From positions 1 to 34,541 of the IMG/VR virus record IMGVR_UViG_3300037247_001844: a stretch of 34,541 nt of DNA. One strand, 5' to 3'. Within the stretch, counting starts at the first letter, position 1; the number at the start of each line of letters is the position of its first letter. The notes below the pieces were generated by a model. That model did not search any database, had not been told where the DNA came from, and was given only the letters and a program-made list of their open reading frames with translations. The translations under genes were made by a program, and so were the position numbers. The DNA comes from a virus. Shown here one piece after another: positions 14,955 to 22,767 of this stretch.

Positions 14955-15455
14955 TTATCTATGTGTAATTACAGTTGTACTACAATCTATTGTATCTGTA
15001 CCATCAGTATTTACTTTCACACCAAGTCTATATGAGGTTATATATTCTGAAATTGGAATTATTTCATCTATAGTGGTTGTGTAATTTAGAGTAAAGATTG
15101 GAGCCCAGGTAGATATCGCCGTTGCTATCTTTCCTTGAATTTGAAAGTCTAAACTTGTTGACCCAAGCGTTGAAACGGCGATATGTAACGATTTAGGGCC
15201 AGTATTTCCGGTTACATCGACTTCTCCATCTGTAGTTCCTGTCCCACCGGCTTCATTGTAAACATATGATGTAGAACTGGGATCAAATGATGTAAAATGG
15301 TCTATATGCATACCATAGGCCATAGATGTCCGGAAATCTGTAACCGTCACACCATTTGAATTCCTACCATATATTTGAGAACAAAAAAACCCTGATAACA
15401 TCAAGCAAAATACCAATGATATAAATGGCAAAATATTCCTTTTTTTATTCAACAT
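14955..15455 (-). CDS. Exported beta-rich protein, 166 aa
   Basis: AGAGGAG precedes MLNKKRNILPFISLVFCLML and SGFFCSQIYG, a signal peptide sharing its first five residues with the downstream 534-residue protein. The rest is Thr/Ser/Gly-rich beta sequence (VNEAGGTGTTDGEVDVTGNTG, then DFQIQGKIATAISTW) typical of small fibre-associated or neck-like proteins. No enzyme motif. Probably the same secretion fate as its neighbours. Confidence 0.65.
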   Translation of the reverse strand: MLNKKRNILPFISLVFCLMLSGFFCSQIYGRNSNGVTVTDFRTSMAYGMHIDHFTSFDPSSTSYVYNEAGGTGTTDGEVDVTGNTGPKSLHIAVSTLGSTSLDFQIQGKIATAISTWAPIFTLNYTTTIDEIIPISEYITSYRLGVKVNTDGTDTIDCSTTVITHR

Positions 15456-15735
15456 TTTTATCTCCTCTTATTATAATTTTCTTTTCATTGGATCTAAGTA
15501 CATTAAGAAAAATCTGTTCTAATTCCTTCAAGTTTATATAATATTTGATTTCAGTAGGATTCCAAGCAATGGCACTTTTGTTGTAATATAATGCCCTTTC
15601 GATATTTCTATGAGCAAACCACTGTCTAGCAGTTTTCATATCAATATCAGCCTTTAATCTGAATACTGAGAAGCAAATTAAAAAGCTACACACAAGAATT
15701 ACTACTATTCTTAACACCATATATCGCACCGGCAA
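15445..15735 (-). CDS. Membrane-anchored TPR-like small protein, 96 aa
   Basis: Starts inside the end of the ligase-like gene (ATG at 15735, or 15720 beginning MVLRIVV). One N-terminal span (VVILVCSFLICFSVF) precedes ARQWFAHRNIERALYYNKSA and IAWNPTEIKYYINLKELEQ, which resembles one TPR unit with the usual NP...YY..L pattern. In many bacteria an O-antigen-ligase-type protein carries a C-terminal TPR region. Here the two appear as separate overlapping genes, suggesting a two-part enzyme (inference). Confidence 0.6.
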   Translation of the reverse strand: MPVRYMVLRIVVILVCSFLICFSVFRLKADIDMKTARQWFAHRNIERALYYNKSAIAWNPTEIKYYINLKELEQIFLNVLRSNEKKIIIRGDKNVE

Positions 15736-16831
15736 ACATTGAAAACAATAGAGTTACTGGTATATATGCCGGGTTAAATTGTCGAAATATTAAATAGACC
15801 AGACATACGGCCAGCAAGGTATAAAACAAATTATAATTTCCCACTTTATTAATTTGTAGAAAACTTTTTATTGAGCAATATCCAAGATAGCAAAAGCAAA
15901 AAAAGCCAATTATACCTAGTTTTGCAAAATGACCCAAGATTATATTATGAGGCCTGACAATATCCTGACCAATACCAAAAATAGGAAACGTTATACCCGC
16001 TTTAAGCGAAGTAGTATAAAGTTTTAGTCTTGGCAAATAATCAACTGGCCTTGTAAATCTTTCATAAAGATTGATTCCATTCAAGATTTCAGCATTAATA
16101 AAAGCCCCGGCAATAAGCATAATAGTAATAATAAATAAAGTAATAATTTTAAAATTCCAATTACTTTTATATACAAACAACAATGGTATTGAAACAAATA
16201 AAGTTGCTATTAATCCGGATCTTGCCTTTGCGATAAAAATACAAAATATTAATAATAATAAAACACCGTATAAATATAATTTCTTTGTTCTCGCAATTTC
16301 AAACAATACAACCGGAATCATCATAGCAAGAAAACAGCCAAAGTAAACGGGTTGACCTAGGGTTGAATATACCCGGCCATATACTGGCAAAGAATTATAA
16401 GTCACAATGTTAGCAAATTGAAGAATACCGTATATGCCAATTAAAACACTGATGATAATTAAAAACCTGAAAACAATCTTAATATTCCAGTGATTTATAA
16501 AATTAGCAGATAAATAAAAAAAGGCGAGATATATCAAAAGAGATAAAATCCCGCCATGTTGCTTGAACCCACCAAAAAAGGATATCACCCAATTGTAAGA
16601 AAAACCCATTGAAGTGATACAGGCAAGTAAATAAATTAATAGTGCAAGATTAACACCTTTCGTTTTATGAAATATCCCATTTTCAAATCCTTTTACAGCC
16701 CAAAAGATACAGGCAATTGAAGTGCCTATAAACATAAAAGCTAATTTAGGCGCATCAAATGTCATGTTTGCATGTTTTAGAAGAAATATCCCGCTGGTTC
16801 CACAAACAGTAGCTATAATAATATATAACAT
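15686..16831 (-). CDS. O-antigen ligase / PglL-type (Wzy_C) membrane protein, 381 aa
   Basis: About ten membrane spans. Conserved elements of the WaaL/Wzy/PglL superfamily are visible: GRVYSTLGQPVYFGCFLAMM, the KARSGLIA segment, and the periplasmic loop with YERFTRP...RLKLYTTSLKA, FPIFGIGQDIV and RPHNIIL (the HN pair). These enzymes act in the periplasm, moving lipid-linked sugars to lipid A-core or to proteins. The gene is sandwiched among exported Thr/Ser-rich proteins, so protein O-glycosylation or seroconversion of the host surface are both plausible. Rare inside a phage structural region. Confidence 0.75.
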   Translation of the reverse strand: MLYIIIATVCGTSGIFLLKHANMTFDAPKLAFMFIGTSIACIFWAVKGFENGIFHKTKGVNLALLIYLLACITSMGFSYNWVISFFGGFKQHGGILSLLIYLAFFYLSANFINHWNIKIVFRFLIIISVLIGIYGILQFANIVTYNSLPVYGRVYSTLGQPVYFGCFLAMMIPVVLFEIARTKKLYLYGVLLLLIFCIFIAKARSGLIATLFVSIPLLFVYKSNWNFKIITLFIITIMLIAGAFINAEILNGINLYERFTRPVDYLPRLKLYTTSLKAGITFPIFGIGQDIVRPHNIILGHFAKLGIIGFFCFCYLGYCSIKSFLQINKVGNYNLFYTLLAVCLVYLIFRQFNPAYIPVTLLFSMFAGAIYGVKNSSNSCV

Positions 16832-17532
16832 TATTCGGTGGATTCATATTCAATCTGTATTGCATGGATATCAAGACTATCAGTAAACATTGATTCGCTT
16901 TCGTCTACAAAGAAATCAAAATAAACGATATCATCAATAGTTAAGGTGTCAACTTCGAAGTTTAATTGTGTACTATGTATTTCGTCTGCAACGCCAGCCC
17001 AGGTAATATCACCTACGGCCGTAAAAGCTTGTGGAGTTTGATCTACTGACTCTGTATCGGTAATTGCCAAAACAGTCATATCAAAAGTAGCTGTATCAAG
17101 TGCGGTTTCAGCAGATTCACAAGACCAAAATACATTCATTCGACCAGAATCAACTACGTACCCATCAGGCACAACCCAAGCAAATTGTATATGGTCATCA
17201 CCTGTAGAACCACCGTCAGCATCAAATTGTAGAACTTGCCATACATTGCCAGAACCACCAGCCGTTATAGTTGCTGTAGGCGGATTATTAGGCGCCAAAA
17301 CGATATCACCAGGTAATAGAGTAAACATTACAGTACGCCCACCTGTAAATGTCACATCACCACTAACATTGAGCTTACCATCAATAGTAGCCGTGTCAGT
17401 AACACGAAGTTTACCCTTGATTAAAGTATTACCTTTATGAAAAATCGGCCAATTAGCGGCAAACGAATCCGAAGCCAATGCAAACAAAGAAAATACAAGA
17501 ACACAAAGACCTATTTTTATATTTTTAAACAT
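16831..17532 (-). CDS. Exported fibre-like protein, 233 aa
   Basis: MFKNIKIGLCVLVFSLFALA then SDSFAANW is a textbook signal peptide with a likely cleavage after Ala. Next come short repeats LIKGKLRVTDTATIDGKLNV and SGDVTFTGG, typical of beta-helical fibre stems, then an acidic beta-sandwich-like half with LQFDADGGSTGDDHIQFAWV. It overlaps both neighbours by one base. Of the three exported proteins it is nearest the major capsid gene. Confidence 0.7.
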   Translation of the reverse strand: MFKNIKIGLCVLVFSLFALASDSFAANWPIFHKGNTLIKGKLRVTDTATIDGKLNVSGDVTFTGGRTVMFTLLPGDIVLAPNNPPTATITAGGSGNVWQVLQFDADGGSTGDDHIQFAWVVPDGYVVDSGRMNVFWSCESAETALDTATFDMTVLAITDTESVDQTPQAFTAVGDITWAGVADEIHSTQLNFEVDTLTIDDIVYFDFFVDESESMFTDSLDIHAIQIEYESTE

Positions 17533-17795
17533 TATAATGACTCCATTAAACGATCAAGTAATACGATAAATTTAGAATAATTTTGCCTAGTTAAAACTTT
17601 GGTTTCTCTGGAAGAACGCAAAACGTAAAGACTTTTTAAGTCAGGAGCTTTACAAGCAAGAAGATAAAGGCCGTCAAGTACTTTGATTTGTAAACGAGTA
17701 GCAAGATTCTTTTTATTTGTTACAATTTTTACACGTCTGGCATTTATCTTTCTTCGTTTTTCAGTATCGGCTTTTGCAATTACTGTAGTAACCAT
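17532..17795 (-). CDS. Small basic protein after the capsid gene, 87 aa
   Basis: Highly basic (MVTTVIAKADTEKRRKINARR, then VKIVTNKKNLATRLQIK) with a helical second half (LDGLYLLACKAPDLKSLYVL). Its place just after the major capsid gene is where head-completion proteins are often encoded, but no homology is recognised. No membrane segment. Confidence 0.55.
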   Translation of the reverse strand: MVTTVIAKADTEKRRKINARRVKIVTNKKNLATRLQIKVLDGLYLLACKAPDLKSLYVLRSSRETKVLTRQNYSKFIVLLDRLMESL

Positions 17796-17830
17796 AATTT
17801 AAATCATATAAAGATTATTGATTATTAAAT

Positions 17831-18778
17831 TTAAGCAATTACATCAGAAAGTAGAAACCCACTTGCAGCCGCAGTAATCTTTTCCTCTGCGATATCAAAC
17901 TGAACATCAATTACTTCATTGCGTCTATCCATGAAAGTATCAGTCTTTCTACCGGCGGCCTGGAATGTATAGGCAAAAGTTGGATCCATTTTAACTGGAT
18001 TTGCTTTTTTATTTACATAGCCTATCCAAATAAAATCACCCCATATACGAGCAATAGCTTCGGTAGCACCTGGAAGCGAAGTCACCTGTCTTGAACCCGG
18101 GACAACGAGTTCGAGCCCAAATAATGACGGAACAATCAGATCTTCGGTAAGCAACTTACTATCAAGGCTTTTTATCAATGCTCTTATTTCGGGATGCTGC
18201 CGAATCTTTCGCCATGTAGTGATTGGGATTTCAATAGTGTTGGGTTCAAATCCACTGAGAGAAACAACATCACGAGAGGCTTCAATTTTTGCCTCGGGAC
18301 TACTATTGACAAAATCACTCCATTGATCCCCACCTGAAAGCGTTTCTTTATGATCACTAGCATAATTACCGGCAGTTGTAAAGAGAGAGGCCACACGGCC
18401 TTCTTTTTTAATCAGAAGCAAAGAAAGCAGACCTTCTTGTATGGATTGTGCAAGTTTCAATTCCTTGTTTTTATGTTGTTTAAAATCCCGGGGATCAATC
18501 GGCTTAGCAAGTGAATGCGCTTTTGCATTATACGTATTCTCCGTTACTACGGGATCATCTGGCTCATTGGAATGGCCTCGTATCGCCCTGACGTCTTCCA
18601 CGGTAGAATTTAAGTAATACTTATCCCATGAAAAATATACGCCCTGTTCTGCATCCTCACCAACATCAATTACGGGACAAAGCTTATCAGCAACAAAGCC
18701 ATAATTAGGAAATCCAACTGACAACTGAGAAAGCAACTTATTTGTTTGTGGTGTTGTTGAGATTGCTATAAACCCCAT
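17831..18778 (-). CDS. Major capsid protein (HK97 fold), 315 aa
   Basis: AAGGAGTT precedes the ATG. Length, acidic/beta composition and position after protease and decoration genes fit an HK97-type capsid. Features include PNYGFVADKLCPVIDV, VRAIRGHSNEPDDP, EIPITTWRKIRQHPEIRALI, and VPSLFGLELVVPGSRQVTS near the C-terminal half, typical of Mu-type/E-type major capsid proteins. No N-terminal delta domain is obvious, consistent with scaffold supplied by the protease gene. Confidence 0.85.
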   Translation of the reverse strand: MGFIAISTTPQTNKLLSQLSVGFPNYGFVADKLCPVIDVGEDAEQGVYFSWDKYYLNSTVEDVRAIRGHSNEPDDPVVTENTYNAKAHSLAKPIDPRDFKQHKNKELKLAQSIQEGLLSLLLIKKEGRVASLFTTAGNYASDHKETLSGGDQWSDFVNSSPEAKIEASRDVVSLSGFEPNTIEIPITTWRKIRQHPEIRALIKSLDSKLLTEDLIVPSLFGLELVVPGSRQVTSLPGATEAIARIWGDFIWIGYVNKKANPVKMDPTFAYTFQAAGRKTDTFMDRRNEVIDVQFDIAEEKITAAASGFLLSDVIA

Positions 18779-18845
18779 TTGTAACTCCTTTAAAAAAATT
18801 AATTGAAACTATAACTTTATTTAAATTATGAATTAATATCAGTAA

Positions 18846-19286
18846 TTAAGACGCGGCCAATTTATACAAAAGCACCATGACCTTGATATAGCTTTTGTCC
18901 GTACCATCTTCAAGTGCCTTAGCAACGATTACGTCACCATCCGTAATTGTGGCCTGAGTTTCAAGACTGCCGTTTTCTGCATCAGTAGTTGAGCCAGTTT
19001 TAGCAATCAAATAATCACCTCTTGTTACGGAACCATTTACACGTGCTATTGCAATTTGACCCGCAACAGCAACCCTAGTGGTGTCACCGTCATTGGCATC
19101 GTCTTGAGCAATACCCTGAATAGTATTAAGCATTGAAGACGATCCGGTTGCAATTGGCTTAACCTGATTATCCACAGTTCCGCCGATAACAGGCAATCCC
19201 TTTCTAACTTGAACCGTAGAAGCAGAGGTTTGTTCCTCCGCAATTGAATTCATCATTCCTTCTGAAATAGGGATAGATACTGGCAT
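18846..19286 (-). CDS. Capsid decoration/cement protein (DUF2190-like), 146 aa
   Basis: AAGGAG lies upstream. The product is a small Ala/Gly/Thr-rich beta protein: KGLPVIGGTVDNQVKPIATG, IQGIAQDDANDGDTTRVAVA, GQIAIARVNGSVTRGDYLIA and VIVAKALEDG. This series of hairpins (GIA..D....G....V...G) is typical of DUF2190-type or lambda gpD-like decoration proteins, which sit between protease and capsid genes as here. Confidence 0.75.
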   Translation of the reverse strand: MPVSIPISEGMMNSIAEEQTSASTVQVRKGLPVIGGTVDNQVKPIATGSSSMLNTIQGIAQDDANDGDTTRVAVAGQIAIARVNGSVTRGDYLIAKTGSTTDAENGSLETQATITDGDVIVAKALEDGTDKSYIKVMVLLYKLAAS

Positions 19287-19342
19287 TTTTCAACTCCTTA
19301 AAATAAATTTATAAAACCATATTTTTTTAAACTTATTTATAC

Positions 19343-22309
19343 CTACGCTTTTTTGAGCAACATCACACGGTTAAAAGCTTCGGTATAATTTATTTTTTCC
19401 TTTTCGGCAAGTGCGGTTACTTGATTATGAAGTTTGTCCTGACTAAATTTCATAATTTTTGGATCCACAAGTTCTTCCTCGATTTCCATAGGCTCAGCAA
19501 GAAACAATGCATTATCTTCCTGAAGTTTTGTCATATACTGAATCAATTCAAGAACCTTATTATTTTCTTCGGCAAAATTAATTGATTCCAGAGCTTTGTC
19601 AATAAAAGCCGGAGTCAAAATCTTGCCGGCTTTAGTTTTAAAATCAGTTTTCTTCGAATCAAGAATATGCTCGTTGGCATCTTTCAATTCAGATCCGATT
19701 GTTATAACCGAAGCGGAAAGCTTGGTAATCATTTCATCCTGAGATTTAACCTTTTCAGAAAGATTAGTTGAGCTATCACTGCCAGTATCACTACCACCAG
19801 AAGCCCTCATAGCTTTTATCTGTGCTTCAAGTTCGGCAATTCTTTTCTTCAGGTTTTCGACTAATGAGCTCGTACCATCACCACGAATCAAGGTACTACC
19901 TTCCTCGCCAGCCAACTTAAGAAGATCTTTAACGTCCTTTTTCATTCCTTTTACGGTTTCTTCCAACTTTTTAATCGAATCCATATTGTTTTCCTCCGTT
20001 AAAATTTTATATGGTAGTTTATCACTATGATATATCACGGTTAAGTCATCAAGTGTTTTTATCCTCGGAACATCGGCACCAAGAATGCTAACCGCTCTCA
20101 TAGTGGGTCCGAATTCTTCCTTTGTATCAGGATCTATATAGTTATTATATAATTCTGCAGAGATTCTTCTATACGCACCGCTTTCAATTAATTGAACAAT
20201 TTGTTCGGGTACGTTGGAAAAATAGGCCAAAAGTTTATTTGTAGCGACTTTTCTTTTTAAACCAGTAATCCAACCCGCAGAAGGAAAACCAGAATTTTGA
20301 ACAAGCGCCTGTTTTTCATCATGGCCTAATTTTAATGGAGGGCTAAGAGTATCTTTTAATTTATGGAAGTTCGATATAATTATATCGAGCATAGAAGAAT
20401 CATCGAATTCAAAGATTTCTTTCCAGCCGAGATCCTTACTTGTATTTTCTGCAAATGCAGAAAGAAATAAAGGGCAACCATTATCTTGAGTAATTGGGCA
20501 AGATTCAGCAAGTTTATAAATATCTTCAGTATTTCTAATTAAATCATCTTCGATTTTAACAGGTTCAATGGAATCATTATCGGTAATAAATACTTCTCCG
20601 ACATCATTTCTAATAGCAAAACCATCATCAATTAAAATTTCTATATCTGTTTCCCTGTCATCACTGTCTTCTAATAAAGAATTTATAAAATCTGTGATAT
20701 CTTCAAATGGGCAATCATCTCGCAATTCAGTAATAATTTCTGAAATATTTGCATCTGGATCTATGGTACCATTTTCTTTTGCTTCATTTACCATGGCCTG
20801 GCACTGTTCCTTAATACTAGCGTCTTCCGGAACATCTCCTTCTCTGTCCGAAGGAAGTGTGCCTTTGGCTGGTATTGGGGCCTGTTCGCCTCTACCACCA
20901 CCGGCAGTTACTTGAATTCCGGCGGCCCTGAATTTTTCAATAGCTTCTTCTCGTTCATCACCACCACCAGTAGCATTTAACGCTTCTTCTACAATATCTG
21001 GAATGTCATCAGGATCGGTATCATCATCTAATATGTCATCGATAATGTCATCTATAATTGGTTCTTCTTTATCTGCATCTAATTTTGCGGCTGCCTTTGC
21101 CGCTTTGTCTGCGGCTGATTTAGCCCTTCTAAACGCCGCCGCCGCCGCCGTTGCATTTTGTCTTGCAATTCTATCTTCATTTCTCGCTATTGCTTTTTCT
21201 GCGGTACTAGCATCTTTTAACGCTTTGGCTTTTGCTTTTGCTATTTTGTCTAAAGCTTTTTGTTCTGCTTTTGCAACTTTTTCTGCTTCTCTTTTTTCTC
21301 TACGTTCTTCCGTTGCTGCTTCTCTTTTCTCTCTGCGTTCCTTTATTGCAGTTGCTTTCGTTTCTTTAGCACTTGCTTTCCTAGTCACCCCTATGCCAAG
21401 AAAAGCCTGATTAATATCATTGCCACGTTGCTTAAGTTCACCACTCAATATCTGATCGGCAATTTCTGAAACTATTTCAGGATCTATAAATTTGTTTCTG
21501 TTTTGGGAAATCAAAGATCTCATTACATTTTTAGATACTTCTTCATGAGAATCTTGCTCAATTTTTCGCTTAAATGTATCTACTACCTCTTTCGCTTCTT
21601 CTTCTATTTCTCGGGGTTCCATTCCCGCACCTTCTCTGGCAAAATCATTTATACCTTTTAGAAAATTTTCAATAGGAATAATAAAGGCTTTTATTTTAGC
21701 AAGGCTGAATTCCTTAATTGATTCCAAAGCCGATACAGCGTCTAATGGCAACGAAAGGGTATCTATTGCAATATCAATTGCAGAAGTGATTTCGGTATCA
21801 TCTACTTCATCAGGGGAAAAGTCAGGACTTACATCAAGATCAGTATCAAAAACATTATCACTAATATTACGAAGGGTTTCCACTACATCGAAAGAACCGC
21901 CAGAACCACCACTTGCAAAAGGAGAAGGAGGACCAACAAATGATGGTGTTCCGGGCAATCCCCTTCCTTTTGTACTTGTAGTACGACTACTACCAGTAGT
22001 ATCAGCACCACCACGACCACTAGGCGCAGAACCACCAACTTGACCTGGACGACCAGCATGTTGAAAATGACCAGAACCTGGGCCGCCATATTTCAATAAC
22101 TCAGCAACAGGACAATTTTCATTATCTTTACATTGCTCAATAAGTTTCTGTGGATCGGAATCATCAAATTCGGCAGAAAAAGGAAATTGTAATTTATGAT
22201 CAGACCCCAATCGATTCTGGGGAAAACCAATACGATTAGAAGCGGGATCACTCATAAAAGCATATTTATAAGCTATATTTGGCTTAGGAAATGGCATTCG
22301 CTTTTTCAT
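19343..22309 (-). CDS. Giant Mu gpI-like prohead protease/scaffold fused to a long N-terminal region, 988 aa
   Basis: ATG 22309 is preferred; the frame is open to a TTG at 22345 that coincides with a TTGACA element. Residues about 75-96 carry GGPGSG...HAGRPGQVGGSAP, a linker motif common in Mu-like head proteins. Then come a helical Asp/Ile-rich part, an Ala/Lys/Glu coiled coil and an acidic linker. Residues about 600-780 match Mu gpI-type protease (PPLKLGHDEKQ with the candidate His, FPSAGWITGLK, ESGAYRRISAELY, LGADVPRIKTLDDL), and the tail is a coiled-coil scaffold (IKKLEETVKGMKKDVKDLLK). Typical gpI proteins are 300-400 residues, so this is an unusual fusion. Confidence 0.8.
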   Translation of the reverse strand: MKKRMPFPKPNIAYKYAFMSDPASNRIGFPQNRLGSDHKLQFPFSAEFDDSDPQKLIEQCKDNENCPVAELLKYGGPGSGHFQHAGRPGQVGGSAPSGRGGADTTGSSRTTSTKGRGLPGTPSFVGPPSPFASGGSGGSFDVVETLRNISDNVFDTDLDVSPDFSPDEVDDTEITSAIDIAIDTLSLPLDAVSALESIKEFSLAKIKAFIIPIENFLKGINDFAREGAGMEPREIEEEAKEVVDTFKRKIEQDSHEEVSKNVMRSLISQNRNKFIDPEIVSEIADQILSGELKQRGNDINQAFLGIGVTRKASAKETKATAIKERREKREAATEERREKREAEKVAKAEQKALDKIAKAKAKALKDASTAEKAIARNEDRIARQNATAAAAAFRRAKSAADKAAKAAAKLDADKEEPIIDDIIDDILDDDTDPDDIPDIVEEALNATGGGDEREEAIEKFRAAGIQVTAGGGRGEQAPIPAKGTLPSDREGDVPEDASIKEQCQAMVNEAKENGTIDPDANISEIITELRDDCPFEDITDFINSLLEDSDDRETDIEILIDDGFAIRNDVGEVFITDNDSIEPVKIEDDLIRNTEDIYKLAESCPITQDNGCPLFLSAFAENTSKDLGWKEIFEFDDSSMLDIIISNFHKLKDTLSPPLKLGHDEKQALVQNSGFPSAGWITGLKRKVATNKLLAYFSNVPEQIVQLIESGAYRRISAELYNNYIDPDTKEEFGPTMRAVSILGADVPRIKTLDDLTVIYHSDKLPYKILTEENNMDSIKKLEETVKGMKKDVKDLLKLAGEEGSTLIRGDGTSSLVENLKKRIAELEAQIKAMRASGGSDTGSDSSTNLSEKVKSQDEMITKLSASVITIGSELKDANEHILDSKKTDFKTKAGKILTPAFIDKALESINFAEENNKVLELIQYMTKLQEDNALFLAEPMEIEEELVDPKIMKFSQDKLHNQVTALAEKEKINYTEAFNRVMLLKKA

Positions 22310-22320
22310 AAATAAGAATA

Positions 22321-22372
22321 AAACGAATATTTTTCGTTTTGTCAAGAAAAAAACGAATTATTTTCGTTTGTC
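22321..22372 (-). promoter_or_regulatory. Tandem palindromes with TTGACA, 30 bp apart, before the protease gene
   Basis: Two dyads AAACGAA-N5/6-TTCGTTT at 22321-22339 and 22351-22369 start exactly 30 bp apart. On the - strand each is preceded by TTGACA or TTTGACA, so each unit reads TTGACA followed by AAACGAAAA...TTCGTTT. This looks like a duplicated repressor/activator site overlapping promoter -35 elements, upstream of the protease, decoration and capsid genes. A good -10 is not obvious (TTTATT at 17-bp spacing from the inner copy). Confidence 0.6.
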
Positions 22373-22386
22373 AAAAAAAGAGGATT

Positions 22387-22767
22387 TTAATCAAAGATGC
22401 TTTTTTTAGAAGATTTACCAGAGGAAACTTTTAATCCGGTGATTTGACGCATTAATTTAAGCTGAAGGTTAGAAAACCGATTATAGTTTAAGAGCAGTTC
22501 CCTGTCTTCTTTAGAGGGTCTTAAGATATCTGCCTTGTCAATCTCAGGCCGTAATTTATTAACCAGATCCGTACATTGATCGAGTTGGTCTTTGAGTGAG
22601 TTGAGGGGATATTTGGGCGAATCTTTTTTCCAGCTATATTTTTTCGACCAATGGAATACCGTAGCGTATTGTTTGACTCCTAATTGTTGAGCTATTTTTC
22701 GGAATGAGAAGCCTTGAAGAAATAATTCCTTGGCTTGATTGATGAAATCGATGGAATAATTAGACAT
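22387..22767 (-). CDS. Small terminase-like HTH protein, 126 aa
   Basis: SIDFINQAKELFLQGFSFRKIA and QQLGVKQYATVFHWSKKYSW form a homeodomain-like helix-turn-helix as in Mu gp27-type and other small terminases. A helical oligomerisation region (LKDQLDQCTDLVNKL...NRFSNLQLKLMRQITGLK) follows. It overlaps the portal stop by 8 bases. Placement after the portal rather than before the large terminase is unusual but workable. Likely recognises the packaging site. Confidence 0.7.
   Translation of the reverse strand: MSNYSIDFINQAKELFLQGFSFRKIAQQLGVKQYATVFHWSKKYSWKKDSPKYPLNSLKDQLDQCTDLVNKLRPEIDKADILRPSKEDRELLLNYNRFSNLQLKLMRQITGLKVSSGKSSKKSIFD

Noticed and set aside
21003-21410. Ala/Ser-rich + strand ORF of 135 codons
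   Set aside because: It is the antisense shadow of the Ala/Lys/Glu coiled coil in the protease fusion.
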